From Mycolicibacterium sp. TUM20985 (lineage in GTDB: Bacteria > Actinomycetota > Actinomycetes > Mycobacteriales > Mycobacteriaceae), in contig NZ_AP027291.1 in assembly GCF_030295745.1 (NCBI RefSeq), positions 5,890,001 through 5,954,000 on the forward strand: a stretch of DNA of 64,000 nt, written 5' to 3'. Each line of letters starts with the position of its first letter. Positions within the stretch are counted from its first letter, which is position 1. The translations under genes and the position numbers were made by a program. This document shows positions 7,473 through 15,798 of the stretch, in pieces. The notes under the pieces are model-generated. The model searched no databases. It was not told the origin of the DNA and worked only from the letters and a program-made list of their open reading frames with translations.

Positions 7473-8843
7473 ATGCGACGGTCGGCATACGAACGCCTCC
7501 GCGCCGCTCACCTCGGTGCGGTGCAGGCCGCACTCGACGATCACGTCGGCCGCCTCGACTGGTCGGCGGAGAAAATTCGCCGGCACCGCGACCATGGGCT
7601 GCGTTCGCTACTTGCCTACGCCCGCGAGCGTTCTCCGTTCTACTCCGATCGACTGCGGGGCCTTGACATCGACGCGGCCACGCCAGCCGACCTGGCGTCC
7701 CTCCCGATGCTGACCAAGGCGGAGGCGCAGGGCCAGTGGGATGCGATCGTGACCGCAGCCGACCTCGATCGCGCAGCCGCTGAACGGGTGCTGAGTGAAC
7801 AAACGTGGTTCTCGTACACGCGTCACGATCAGCAGATGTTCAGTTCGGGTGGCTCCAGCGGAGTGCGCGGGGTGTACGTCTGGGATTGGCAATTCTTCAT
7901 CTCCTCGGCGTGCCTCGCGTGGCGCGTGCAGGCCCGCGAGGAGCGACGCCGCGGGCCCGGACCGATCTCGCGGCTCGCGGTCCTCACCGCCGGTGTCCCG
8001 CCGCACGCCAGCACACCGTTGTTCGACGTGCCCACCGCCGCAGGTATGGACACCGCCGTCATCGAAGCCGGGGCTCCGTTCGAAGAGGTACTCGCGGCCG
8101 TCGAGAAGTACGCTCCGACTCACCTCGTGGGCTACGCGAGCGTCATTGGCCGACTGGCCCGCGCATCGTTGACGGGCGATCTCCACATCCGTCCCGAGCG
8201 GGTGAGCACCAACTCGGAGCCGTTGCTACCGGAGGACCGAGACGCGATCGTCGATGCTTGGCGAGCTCCCTTGCACAATCTTTGGGGCTCAACGGAACTC
8301 GGCGTTCAGGCCGTCGGCTGCGGCAAAGGTGCGGGCCTGCACATCTGCGAGGACGAAGTGATCCTCGAACGGGTCGACGCCACGGGAGCACCCGTGGGGC
8401 CCGACGAACCTGCGGTACACACCCTGGCCACGGGCTTGTCGAACCGTACGTTCCCCTTCATCCGGTACGACCTCGGCGATGACATCGCGATGATGTCCGA
8501 ACCATGTCCGTGCGGCAGCGCGTTCGCCCGGGTGGCCGACATCAGCGGTCGCCGCGACGACGACTTCGTCTACGGCTCACACACGGTGCCCGCCAGCGCC
8601 TTTCGGCACGTACTCGGAACGGACCGACGCATCGCCGAGTATCAGGTGCTTCAGACCGCGGACGGTGCGGAGGTACTGGTGGTCGCCGACGGCGAAATGC
8701 ACTCGCTGGCTTCGGCGTTGGTCGCGGCGATGCAGCGCTTCGGCGTTGCCCACCCGACGATTCGCATACGCACCGTTGAAACCCTGGGTCGCAACCAGGC
8801 CAGCGGCAAGCTCAAGCGCTTCGTGCCACTACCGGTTCGCTGA
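7473..8843 (+). CDS. PaaK-like adenylate-forming CoA ligase
   Basis: This 456-residue protein belongs to the phenylacetate-CoA ligase/AMP-binding group. It shows the N-terminal R-S-P-F-Y-x-x-R-L, the P-loop-like S-S-G-G-S-S-G-V-R-G at about 124-133, N-L-W-G-S-T-E near residue 270, the R-Y-D-L-G-D-D adenylation motif at about 330, and the C-P-C-G-S cysteine pair. The C-terminal G-K-L-K-R-F holds the expected catalytic lysine. It probably activates an aromatic or other carboxylic acid with ATP and CoA. ATG 7473 is chosen for the GAAGGGA site. It stands alone between divergent and convergent neighbours, so the substrate is unknown. Confidence 0.8.
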   Translation: MRRSAYERLRAAHLGAVQAALDDHVGRLDWSAEKIRRHRDHGLRSLLAYARERSPFYSDRLRGLDIDAATPADLASLPMLTKAEAQGQWDAIVTAADLDRAAAERVLSEQTWFSYTRHDQQMFSSGGSSGVRGVYVWDWQFFISSACLAWRVQAREERRRGPGPISRLAVLTAGVPPHASTPLFDVPTAAGMDTAVIEAGAPFEEVLAAVEKYAPTHLVGYASVIGRLARASLTGDLHIRPERVSTNSEPLLPEDRDAIVDAWRAPLHNLWGSTELGVQAVGCGKGAGLHICEDEVILERVDATGAPVGPDEPAVHTLATGLSNRTFPFIRYDLGDDIAMMSEPCPCGSAFARVADISGRRDDDFVYGSHTVPASAFRHVLGTDRRIAEYQVLQTADGAEVLVVADGEMHSLASALVAAMQRFGVAHPTIRIRTVETLGRNQASGKLKRFVPLPVR

Positions 8844-8860
8844 CGGGGTCAGAGTCGGCG

Positions 8861-9295
8861 TCACGGGCGGTCGCTGCGCTGCTCCACCCCGTCCCCGAAC
8901 CGGAACCTGCGCCCGGTGATCTCGTTGGGCACGATGCGGATGAAGCGATTCTTCGTCGTCGTGATCCACGACAGCACCTTCGCACGTTCAGCTTCGGCGA
9001 GTTCTGCGCTGCCCAGCACATAGGCCCGCCCCTTGACGACGACACTCCAGCCCTCGTCGACACCGTGGTCATCGACTTCGAAGGCGACCTCGGCATTGGT
9101 GATCGCGTTCGACAGTTTCGTGCCTTCGGCGGTGCGCAGCAGAATCGTGTGTTGCTGGACGACGAAATTGACCGGGAAGATATCCGGCCGGCCTTGGACA
9201 CTGGTGGCCAGTCGGCCCAATGTGTTGCTGGCCAGTAGGTTCCAGCTGTCCCGATCGTCGAGCTCGCTCACTGGATTGACTTCGAAAGCGGTCAT
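8861..9295 (-). CDS. Pyridoxamine 5'-phosphate oxidase-family flavin protein
   Basis: The 144-residue product fits the small PPOX-type split barrel that binds FMN or F420: L-L-A-S-N-T-L-G-R-L-A-T, P-D-I-F-P-V-N-F-V-V, T-E-G-T-K-L, and G-W-S-V-V-V-K-G-R-A. The ATG opening M-T-A-F-E-V-N-P-V is preferred to an upstream GTG at 9358, because the extra 21 residues are not typical of the family. It converges on the PaaK-like gene with 17 bases between the stops. Substrate is unknown. Confidence 0.75.
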   Translation of the reverse strand: MTAFEVNPVSELDDRDSWNLLASNTLGRLATSVQGRPDIFPVNFVVQQHTILLRTAEGTKLSNAITNAEVAFEVDDHGVDEGWSVVVKGRAYVLGSAELAEAERAKVLSWITTTKNRFIRIVPNEITGRRFRFGDGVEQRSDRP

Positions 9296-9511
9296 CGTGG
9301 GTCCAATCGGTCCGTGGGGATCCGCGGCCCACCAGTAACGCCGAGAGCCTACGTTCACGACAGTAAGTCACGTGCCTCTCCAGCGTCTCGGGGCATGGGT
9401 CACCGAGGGCGGGGCACAAAGTCACACCTGGCCGCGCGGCGCCGTGTACTTCTTTGCTTCTGCGGCGTGGATCGCTGGGGAGCGTCGGACGCGGCGACAC
9501 CAGGAATATGT

Positions 9512-9525
9512 GGGGATGTGTCCCC
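9512..9525. promoter_or_regulatory. TetR operator copy 1 (FMN reductase promoter)
   Basis: GGGGATGTGTCCCC, followed by GTTTA, is one of three GGGGA-N4-TCCCC palindromes in this cluster. It lies 50 bases before the FMN reductase ATG. The other copies are at 10826 and 10864. Confidence 0.7.
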
Positions 9526-9575
9526 GTTTATGCCTATGGCCGCGAAAGGGCCTCCCCCGCTAGTTAGGAGACGTC

Positions 9576-10160
9576 ATGACCAGGATCGCCGTGATCATCA
9601 CCAGTACCCGCCAAGAGCGCTTCGCCGACCGACCGGCCGCGTGGGTGACGGAGCGACTACGCCGCGAGGGCCTGGACGTGGACGTCATCGATATGCGCGA
9701 CCACGACCTACCCAGCTTCGACGGCGGGTCACCGATGTATGCCCCGCGTCAGTACGCAACGCCGGCGGTCGCTGAGTTCGGCCGTCGGATCGACGAGGCC
9801 GATGCGTACATCGTGCTGACCAGCGAGTACAACCACGGATACACCGGTGTGTTCAAGAACGCAGCCGACCATCTGTTCGCTGAATGGGACCGTAAGCCGA
9901 TCGCATTCGTGGGCTGGGGAAACGTCGGCGGTGCGCGCGCAGTGGAGCAATTACGAACCATTGCAATCGAATTCGGGATGGTGCCCATTCGCCCGGCGGT
10001 GCACATCCTGCCCGACGTGCTGGTGCCCGCGATGACGGCGTCCACCTTTGATGGCGAACTCTTCACTTCATTGGCACCGAAGCTCGACGCGCTGGTGGAG
10101 GAGTTGATCTGGTGGGCGGGCACGTTGCGCCGGGCGCGGGGCCCCGTGTCCTCGGTTTGA
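9576..10160 (+). CDS. NADPH-dependent FMN reductase family protein
   Basis: The 194-residue flavodoxin-like protein has the N-terminal phosphate-binding segment I-I-T-S-T-R-Q-E-R-F, the FMN-ring motif T-S-E-Y-N-H-G-Y-T-G-V-F-K-N-A-A-D at about 83-99, and G-W-G-N-V-G-G-A-R. The family reduces FMN, quinones or azo compounds with NAD(P)H in the cytoplasm. The ATG follows AGTTAGGAGACGTC, a strong ribosome site. It shares an operator with the convergent tetR gene and the divergent oxidoreductase, so all three are probably induced together. Confidence 0.8.
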   Translation: MTRIAVIITSTRQERFADRPAAWVTERLRREGLDVDVIDMRDHDLPSFDGGSPMYAPRQYATPAVAEFGRRIDEADAYIVLTSEYNHGYTGVFKNAADHLFAEWDRKPIAFVGWGNVGGARAVEQLRTIAIEFGMVPIRPAVHILPDVLVPAMTASTFDGELFTSLAPKLDALVEELIWWAGTLRRARGPVSSV

Positions 10161-10179
10161 CTCTCAAGCACAGGCCAGC

Positions 10180-10791
10180 TCAGTTGTGCAGCGCTCGGCG
10201 AATCTGGGGGTCGCTGGGAGCCGGCGGCACTTCGACGGAGATCTCGTGGAAGATCAGACCGGCCAACCACAGCGCGACCAGTCGGGCGCTGGACCGCGGA
10301 GCGTGATCGGCGGTGCGGTGGATGAGACCCGCGTTGGCAATCAAGAGCGCCGCCATGTCGACGGGGGTTGCGTCAGCGCGCACCTTGCCGCTGCGTACCG
10401 CGCGCTTGAACACCGTGGCGATGGCGAGGTGGTGGCGAGCTCGGAGTTCTTCGACGTGCGGCGACAACGGTCGTAGCGATGCCAACAGATCGGCCAGTCC
10501 TCGGTTCGTGGCCTGCAGCGCGCAGGTGGCGGTGACGCAATCCCGCAACGCGATCACCGGATCGGCTGCGCAGGCGGCGTCTTCGGCGAGCTCGCAGTAG
10601 CGCTCGAGGTGGCCCGTGTAGACCTCGGCAAGCAACACCTCTCGAGTTGGAAAATGCCGGTACACCGTCGCATTCCCAATCTCGGCGCGCCGGGCGATCT
10701 CGTTCAGCGATACCTCCACCCCTTGTTCGGCGTACACCGCCTCGGCGGCGTCCAGCACAGCAGTCCGATTGCGTTGGGCATCGGCACGCAC
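10180..10791 (-). CDS. TetR-family repressor of the redox cluster
   Basis: This 203-residue regulator has the N-terminal TetR helix-turn-helix (A-V-Y-A-E-Q-G-V-E-V-S-L-N-E-I-A-R-R-A-E-I-G-N-A-T-V-Y-R-H-F-P at about 18-48) and a divergent ligand-binding half. It starts with GTG. Its promoter region contains two GGGGA-N4-TCCCC palindromes shared with the divergent oxidoreductase gene, and a third lies before the FMN reductase, so it is probably an autorepressor of the whole group. The inducer is unknown; the controlled genes suggest an electrophile, quinone or carbonyl compound. Confidence 0.85.
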   Translation of the reverse strand: MRADAQRNRTAVLDAAEAVYAEQGVEVSLNEIARRAEIGNATVYRHFPTREVLLAEVYTGHLERYCELAEDAACAADPVIALRDCVTATCALQATNRGLADLLASLRPLSPHVEELRARHHLAIATVFKRAVRSGKVRADATPVDMAALLIANAGLIHRTADHAPRSSARLVALWLAGLIFHEISVEVPPAPSDPQIRRALHN

Positions 10792-10825
10792 CAGCGAACC
10801 CCTTTGGTCGTCGAACGGAATATCT

Positions 10826-10839
10826 GGGGATAACTCCCC
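10826..10839. promoter_or_regulatory. TetR operator copy 2 (tetR side)
   Basis: GGGGATAACTCCCC followed by GTTTA lies 35 bases upstream of the tetR GTG. It shares the GGGGA-N4-TCCCC-GT core with the copies at 9512 and 10864. Confidence 0.7.
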
Positions 10840-10863
10840 GTTTAATCTTACGCCCGGATAAAT

Positions 10864-10877
10864 GGGGAGGTCTCCCC
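10864..10877. promoter_or_regulatory. TetR operator copy 3 (oxidoreductase side)
   Basis: GGGGAGGTCTCCCC followed by GTATA lies 18 bases before the oxidoreductase ATG, just ahead of its AGGAGGAG ribosome site. The centres of copies 2 and 3 are 38 bp apart. Confidence 0.7.
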
Positions 10878-10895
10878 GTATAGGAGGAGTTCGGC

Positions 10896-11864
10896 ATGAA
10901 AGCAGTAGTGGTCACCGAGTACGGCGGTCCGGAAGTTCTTCGGCAGGTGGACATCGACGAGCCGCACGCTGGTCCCGGCCGGGTCCGCATCCGGGTCCAC
11001 GCCGCGACTGTCAATCCCGCGGACGTGTTGCTGCGGATCGGCGACATCGACGAGGCGCTGCGGGCGAGCACGTTGTCGCCGCCGTACCGTCCGGGCATGG
11101 AGGTCGCCGGACTGGTCGACGAGATCGGCCCCGGCACGACTACCGACATCCGCGTCGGTGACCGCGTGATGGCGATCCTGATGCCGATCGACGACTCCGG
11201 CGGTGCCTACGCCGAATACGTCGTCGTCGACGCCGACCAGGTCACCGCCGCGCCCGCCGGAAGCAGTCACGCCGAGGCAGCCACGTTGCCGATGAACGGT
11301 CTCACGGCTCGGCGGGCGCTCGACGTGTTGAACCTGGCACCTGGTGACACCCTCGCAGTCACCGGCGCCGCGGGTGCAGTCGGCGGTTATGCCGTCCAGC
11401 TGGCGAAGGCCGACGGACTCCGGGTGATCGCCGACGCCGCCCCCGCCGACGAGGAGCTCGTCTCGGCCCTCGGCGCCGACGAGATCGTCGCGCGTGGATC
11501 TACTGTGGGAGAATGCATTCGGCGGCGTCACCCCGAAGGTGTCGCGGCGGTTGTCGACGCCGCGTTGCAAGGCGACGAGGTCATGCCAGCGCTGCGCGAC
11601 GGCGGTCAGATCGCCATCGTTCGTCGCCCCGGGGAGCGCGGCACCTCGACGCTCCATCCCGAACGCGACATCACGATCCGCGATGTGTGGGTGCCCGACT
11701 ACACCCACGCGACCGACAAGCTCGACAGCCTTCGCGCCCTCGCGGAGCAGGGCCAGATCACGCTGCGGGTGGCACAGACATTCCCCGCCGCGGATGCCGC
11801 CGCGGCACACCGCGCCATCGAACAGGGCGGCGTCCGTGGCCGCCTCGTCCTCACCTTCGACTAG
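10896..11864 (+). CDS. NADP-dependent MDR oxidoreductase (quinone reductase type)
   Basis: The 322-residue zinc-independent medium-chain reductase starts M-K-A-V-V-V-T-E-Y-G-G-P-E-V. It has the family pattern G-x-R-V-R-I-R-V-H-A-A-T-V-N-P-A-D at 28-46, a Rossmann motif A-V-T-G-A-A-G-A-V-G-G-Y-A around 150-162, and no structural-zinc cysteines. It probably reduces quinones or enals. AGGAGGAG precedes the ATG. It heads a rightward run with the Gfo/Idh/MocA gene, a second MDR gene and a hydrolase, all likely driven from the operator-bearing promoter. Confidence 0.85.
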   Translation: MKAVVVTEYGGPEVLRQVDIDEPHAGPGRVRIRVHAATVNPADVLLRIGDIDEALRASTLSPPYRPGMEVAGLVDEIGPGTTTDIRVGDRVMAILMPIDDSGGAYAEYVVVDADQVTAAPAGSSHAEAATLPMNGLTARRALDVLNLAPGDTLAVTGAAGAVGGYAVQLAKADGLRVIADAAPADEELVSALGADEIVARGSTVGECIRRRHPEGVAAVVDAALQGDEVMPALRDGGQIAIVRRPGERGTSTLHPERDITIRDVWVPDYTHATDKLDSLRALAEQGQITLRVAQTFPAADAAAAHRAIEQGGVRGRLVLTFD

Positions 11865-11895
11865 ACCGCTCTTCAACCAGAAAGGGACCATCGCG

Positions 11896-13020
11896 ATGAA
11901 ACCCATCGGAGTCGGCATCATCGGCGCCAGCCCGGGCACCGGATGGGCCGCCGCAACGCACGTTCCGGCGCTGCGGGCCCTGCCGCAGTACGACCTTCGT
12001 GCAGTTGCCACCAGCCGCCACGAATCAGCTCGGCGCGCTGCTGCCGAATGGAAGGTCGATGCCTTCGACGATCCACGGCAGCTGATCGCCCATCCCGGTG
12101 TTGATCTCGTCGTCGTCGCCGTGAAAGTTCCCGGCCATCACGACCTGGTGACGCAGGCACTGACGGCAGGGAAGATGGTCTTCAGCGAGTGGCCACTGGG
12201 CGTCGACCTCGCGGAGGCCGAGGACCTGGCCGCGATGGCGGCCGCGGCCGGTGTTGGCAACGTGATCGGCCTCCAGGCTCGATTCGACCCGGTGGTCGCA
12301 CACCTACGGGCCCTGGTTCGGCACGGCTATCTCGGCCGGGTGTTGGCGACGAATCTCGTTGGTTCAGGCCAGGCCTGGGGTGCGATCACCGATCCGGCGC
12401 ACGTCTATCAGTACGACCGTCGCAACGGCGTCACACCGCTGTCGGTGTCAGTCGGTCACACCCTCGACGCGCTGACCTTCGTCCTCGGCGACGTCGCCTC
12501 GGTCACCGCAACGCTCGGGATCGGCCACCGGGACATCACCGTGCTGGACAGCGCACCGATCAGCTCCACCACGCCTGACCAGGTGGCGGTGACCGGTGGG
12601 TTGGAAAGCGGAGCGGTTGCCTCGATCTTTTACCGAGGCGGCCTCTCTCGCGCGGGTGACCTCCGGTGGGAGATCAACGGAACCGACGGCGATCTACTGA
12701 TCACCTCCCCCGCCCCCAACGGCAACATCCAGGCCACCGAGTTGGTGCTGGCGGGCGGACGCGGATCGGATGGCCACGTGCAACCCATCATTGCGCCCGA
12801 CGACTACTCCGGCGGCGGATTGCCTGGCCCAGCCCGCAATGTGGCGGCGCTCTACGCGGCCTTCGCTCGCGACCTCAGCGAGGGCACCGCAGTGGCTCCG
12901 TCTTTCGGCGACGCGGTGCGGTTGCACCGGTTGGTCGACCGGATAGCCCGCGGTGCATCCACCGCTGGGGTGAAGATGACAGGTGATTCCGAGGAGTCAT
13001 CATGCGCGCTGCAGTCCTGA
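11896..13020 (+). CDS. Gfo/Idh/MocA-family oxidoreductase
   Basis: The 374-residue product has the N-terminal dinucleotide fold G-V-G-I-I-G-A-S-P-G-T-G-W-A, followed by the E-W-P-L-G-V segment (standing for the usual E-K-P) at about residue 98. The C-terminal alpha/beta substrate domain includes S-V-G-H-T-L-D. The usual catalytic E-K-P lysine is replaced by tryptophan, which is worth noting. Substrates of the family are sugars, inositols or similar polyols. The ATG follows AGAAAGGGA. The next gene begins 19 bases before this one ends. Confidence 0.8.
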   Translation: MKPIGVGIIGASPGTGWAAATHVPALRALPQYDLRAVATSRHESARRAAAEWKVDAFDDPRQLIAHPGVDLVVVAVKVPGHHDLVTQALTAGKMVFSEWPLGVDLAEAEDLAAMAAAAGVGNVIGLQARFDPVVAHLRALVRHGYLGRVLATNLVGSGQAWGAITDPAHVYQYDRRNGVTPLSVSVGHTLDALTFVLGDVASVTATLGIGHRDITVLDSAPISSTTPDQVAVTGGLESGAVASIFYRGGLSRAGDLRWEINGTDGDLLITSPAPNGNIQATELVLAGGRGSDGHVQPIIAPDDYSGGGLPGPARNVAALYAAFARDLSEGTAVAPSFGDAVRLHRLVDRIARGASTAGVKMTGDSEESSCALQS

Positions 13021-13988
13021 CCGCCTACAACGCCCCGCTGCGGGTGAGCGAGATCCCCGATCCCACCCCGGGTCCCCGCGAAGTCCTGGTTCGCGTCATG
13101 GCCAGCGGTGTCAACCCACTCGACATCAAGATCCGCCGGGGGGAGGCCGCGCACGCGAAGATGGCGCCCCCGGGCGTTCTCGGCATCGACATGGCCGGGG
13201 TGGTGGAGGCAGTGGGGGCACAGGTCGACGAATTCCACATCGGTGACGAAGTATTCGGCATGACCGGCGGAATCGGCGGCGTGGCGGGGTCGCTGGCCGA
13301 ACTGGCCGCGGTCGATGCGCGGTTGATCGCTCACAAACCCAAAGCACTGTCAATGGAGCAGGCTGCGGCCCTTCCGCTGGGCTTCATCACGTCCTGGGAG
13401 GGGCTCGTCGACCGTGCGGATGTCGCTGCGGGGCACCAGGTACTGATCCACGGCGGCGCGGGCGGAGTCGGTTTCCTCGCGGTGCAGCTCGCCATCGCCC
13501 GCGGCGCGCAGGTGTTCGCCACCGGAGGCCCCTCGAGCCAGGACGCAATCCGCCAGGTCGGGGCGACCCCCATCGACTACACGACGAGTGCAGTCGCCGA
13601 ATACGTCGCTGAGTACACCGGCGACGAGGGCTTCGACATCGTGGTCGACAACGTCGGCGGCGCCACGCTTGACGCTTCGTTCGCCGCGGTCAAGCGCTAC
13701 ACCGGCCACGTCGTGAGCGCACTGGGATGGGGCACTCACAGCCTGGCGCCCCTGTCCTTCCGCGGAGCCACCTACTCGGGGGTGTTCACCCTGATGCCGC
13801 TGTTGAGCGGCCGCGGCCGCGAACACCACGGCCACATCGTGTCTCAAGCTGCCGCACTCACCGACGGTGGCAAGCTGGCCCCTCGGCTGCACTCGACGAC
13901 CTTCACCCTCGACGAGGTCAACGACGCCCATGCGATCGTCGAGAACGGCGCCGCTACAGGCAAAGTGATCGTGCTGCCACCGCTGTAG
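13002..13988 (+). CDS. Second MDR quinone-type oxidoreductase
   Basis: The 328-residue product is a zinc-independent MDR enzyme: M-R-A-A-V-L-T-A-Y-N-A-P, V-M-A-S-G-V-N-P-L-D-I-K, and the nucleotide loop I-H-G-G-A-G-G-V-G-F-L-A at about 149-160. It overlaps the Gfo/Idh/MocA gene by 19 bases, and its GAGGAG site lies inside that gene. It is distinct from the MDR gene at 10896 and may act on a different step or isomer in the same pathway. Confidence 0.85.
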   Translation: MRAAVLTAYNAPLRVSEIPDPTPGPREVLVRVMASGVNPLDIKIRRGEAAHAKMAPPGVLGIDMAGVVEAVGAQVDEFHIGDEVFGMTGGIGGVAGSLAELAAVDARLIAHKPKALSMEQAAALPLGFITSWEGLVDRADVAAGHQVLIHGGAGGVGFLAVQLAIARGAQVFATGGPSSQDAIRQVGATPIDYTTSAVAEYVAEYTGDEGFDIVVDNVGGATLDASFAAVKRYTGHVVSALGWGTHSLAPLSFRGATYSGVFTLMPLLSGRGREHHGHIVSQAAALTDGGKLAPRLHSTTFTLDEVNDAHAIVENGAATGKVIVLPPL

Positions 13989-14038
13989 CCGGCTACCAGC
14001 TAGCAGGTACCGAGCACACCGGTCAACAGGAGTCCGTG

Positions 14039-14101
14039 ATGGCCGCGAACACTGACGACATCAGCCGCCGATCGAGGGAACATCGATGGGCATCCTCTTA
14101 G
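14039..14101 (+). other. 20-codon open frame with a strong ribosome site
   Basis: ATG preceded by CAGGAGTCCGTG opens M-A-A-N-T-D-D-I-S-R-R and stops at 14099-14101, 16 bases past the start of the hydrolase gene. It could be a translated leader coupling the hydrolase to the upstream operon, or a decayed gene start. No similarity is recognised. Confidence 0.25.
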
Positions 14102-14796
14102 ACACGTCCGCCGACATGAAGAGAGACACCCCGATGGACTGGAACTCCAGCGACACCGCCGTGGTATTCATCGACCCGCAGAACGACGTCCTGAGCCCCA
14201 CCGGAATCAACTGGGCGGCGACCGGCGCCAGCGTCACGGAGAACGACACCGTCGCGCACATGCTCGCCATCTTCGAAGCCGCGAAGGCCGCGGCGTTCGG
14301 GATGTTCATCTCGCCGCACTACTTCTATCCCACCGATCACCGCTGGCTGTTCAACGGCGCACTCGAGGCCGACGAACTGCGCACCGGCACCTTCGACCGG
14401 CAGGGCCCGTTGACCCTCGACGGGTTCGACGGCTCGGGAGCCGACTGGCTCGAGGAGTTCAAGCCCTTCATCAACGATCCGGGCACGGTGGTCGTCAGCC
14501 CGCACAAAGTATTCGGCCCGCAAACCAACGACCTGACTCTGCAGTTGCGTAAACGGCGGATCAACAAAGTCCTCTTGGGCGGGATGCTCGCGAACATGTG
14601 CGTCGAGTCGCACCTGCGCGATCTCCTCGAACAAGGCTTCGAGGTCTACGTCGTACGCGATGCCATCGCCGGTCCACGCCACCCCGAGTGGGGGGATGGT
14701 TACCAGGCCGCTCTGGTCAACTACGCCTTCCTCGCCCACGGGGTGGTCTGGACCGAGGATGTCGTCACCGCAATGCGGGCCACGCATAGCCGTTGA
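14086..14796 (+). CDS. Isochorismatase-like cysteine hydrolase
   Basis: The 236-residue product belongs to the isochorismatase/nicotinamidase superfamily. The expected triad is visible: D in F-I-D-P-Q-N-D near residue 30, K in P-H-K-V-F-G near 142, and C in A-N-M-C-V-E-S near 171. The family hydrolyses amides, ureido compounds or isochorismate. ATG 14086 has GAGGGA in front; ATGs at 14116 and 14134 are possible alternatives, and the first 16 residues may not be translated. It is the last gene of the TetR-controlled run, so it may release an acid or amine from the pathway product. Confidence 0.75.
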   Translation: MGILLDTSADMKRDTPMDWNSSDTAVVFIDPQNDVLSPTGINWAATGASVTENDTVAHMLAIFEAAKAAAFGMFISPHYFYPTDHRWLFNGALEADELRTGTFDRQGPLTLDGFDGSGADWLEEFKPFINDPGTVVVSPHKVFGPQTNDLTLQLRKRRINKVLLGGMLANMCVESHLRDLLEQGFEVYVVRDAIAGPRHPEWGDGYQAALVNYAFLAHGVVWTEDVVTAMRATHSR

Positions 14797-14822
14797 CCGA
14801 CAGAAGGATGCGACGGAGACGG

Positions 14823-15449
14823 TCAGCGGGACGAGCCGTGCGGCTTCACCCAACGCCACTGCCGCGTGGAGCATTCCTGCGCGTCGGGCACCCGATCCCG
14901 CACTGCGGCAACCACACCCGGCCACCACTGCTGGTCATAGTCGTCTCCGGACAGCCAACCGCCCGGGGCGACCTTGGGCAGCCAGCCGTCGATGTCGGCG
15001 ACCACACTGTCGTACTCGTGGCGGGCGTCGAGGTGCACCCAGGCCAGGGACCCGTCGGCGAAGAGCGCGGCAGCGGCCGGTGACGGGCTGACCAGAAGGT
15101 GCACCTGGTCGGCGAACCCACACCCGATGACGTTGCGGTGCAACTGTCCGGCGAGGGTGCCGCCACCATCGGCGACGGCGGCGGCATGAGAATCCTTGTC
15201 CGCGGTGCCCTCGCGTCCGCTGCCACGGCAGGAGTCGACGCCGACGACGGTGAAGTCGCGATTCGACTCGCTCACCACCTCGGCCAGCGAACACAGGCTG
15301 CGGCCGAGGTAGGAACCAACCTCGACGAACGTGCTGCCCTCGGCGAAGGTCGCCACGGCCTCCTCCTGCAGGTCGCGCCAACCGAACCAGCCGTGAATCT
15401 GCGACCAGTGTGATGGCGGCGAAGCGTGGTCTTCGGCGGGTGGGCTCAC
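14823..15449 (-). CDS. Class I SAM-dependent methyltransferase
   Basis: The 208-residue product contains the SAM-binding glycine loop F-V-E-V-G-S-Y-L-G-R-S near residue 45, the acidic V-V-G-V-D-S segment, and W-V-H-L-D-A-R-H-E-Y-D near 130, matching the Methyltransf_24 group often found with sugar or natural-product methyltransferases. GTG 15449 is chosen for AAAGGA upstream; a longer open frame reaches 15671 but its extra 74 residues look non-coding. Acceptor unknown. Confidence 0.7.
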   Translation of the reverse strand: MSPPAEDHASPPSHWSQIHGWFGWRDLQEEAVATFAEGSTFVEVGSYLGRSLCSLAEVVSESNRDFTVVGVDSCRGSGREGTADKDSHAAAVADGGGTLAGQLHRNVIGCGFADQVHLLVSPSPAAAALFADGSLAWVHLDARHEYDSVVADIDGWLPKVAPGGWLSGDDYDQQWWPGVVAAVRDRVPDAQECSTRQWRWVKPHGSSR

Positions 15450-15798
15450 GTGTTCAGATCCTTTCCGAGCCGTCACCGTCGAGCATCCGACAGCACGCCT
15501 CGCTGAATGCCAATGGTCCCCGTCGCTCGCATTCGCTGTTGACACTCTGGCGTGGGGTGAACCGCCACGAACGATCTGGCACCAGGACAGTGTCGCCCCC
15601 ACAGGGCGTCCACACCACGTCGGCAACCCGTCGCGCAGATCATCGCGGGGGGCTGCACCCGGTTTGATCATGGCAATCGGCCAACGGATATCGTTGGTAG
15701 ACAGAGTGTTTCGCTCCGGTACGCGTGCCTGAACTCCGCTGCTCGCTTACCCTCGCATCTCGACAATCGAGCGTGAGTCGGTACAGTCGAGGATTACC
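15450..15798. other. Divergent intergenic region, no gene seen
   Basis: This 349-base gap separates the methyltransferase from the DUF4174 gene. I see no ORF with a ribosome site and coding-like composition. It should hold the promoters of both genes; GGTACAGTCGAGGA just before the DUF4174 ATG contains a TACAGT that could serve as a -10 box. Confidence 0.45.

Noticed and set aside
10848-12011. 387-codon minus-strand frame opposite the MDR gene
   Set aside because: Its text is His/Gly/Val-rich with no family features, and it is the mirror of the real MDR gene.
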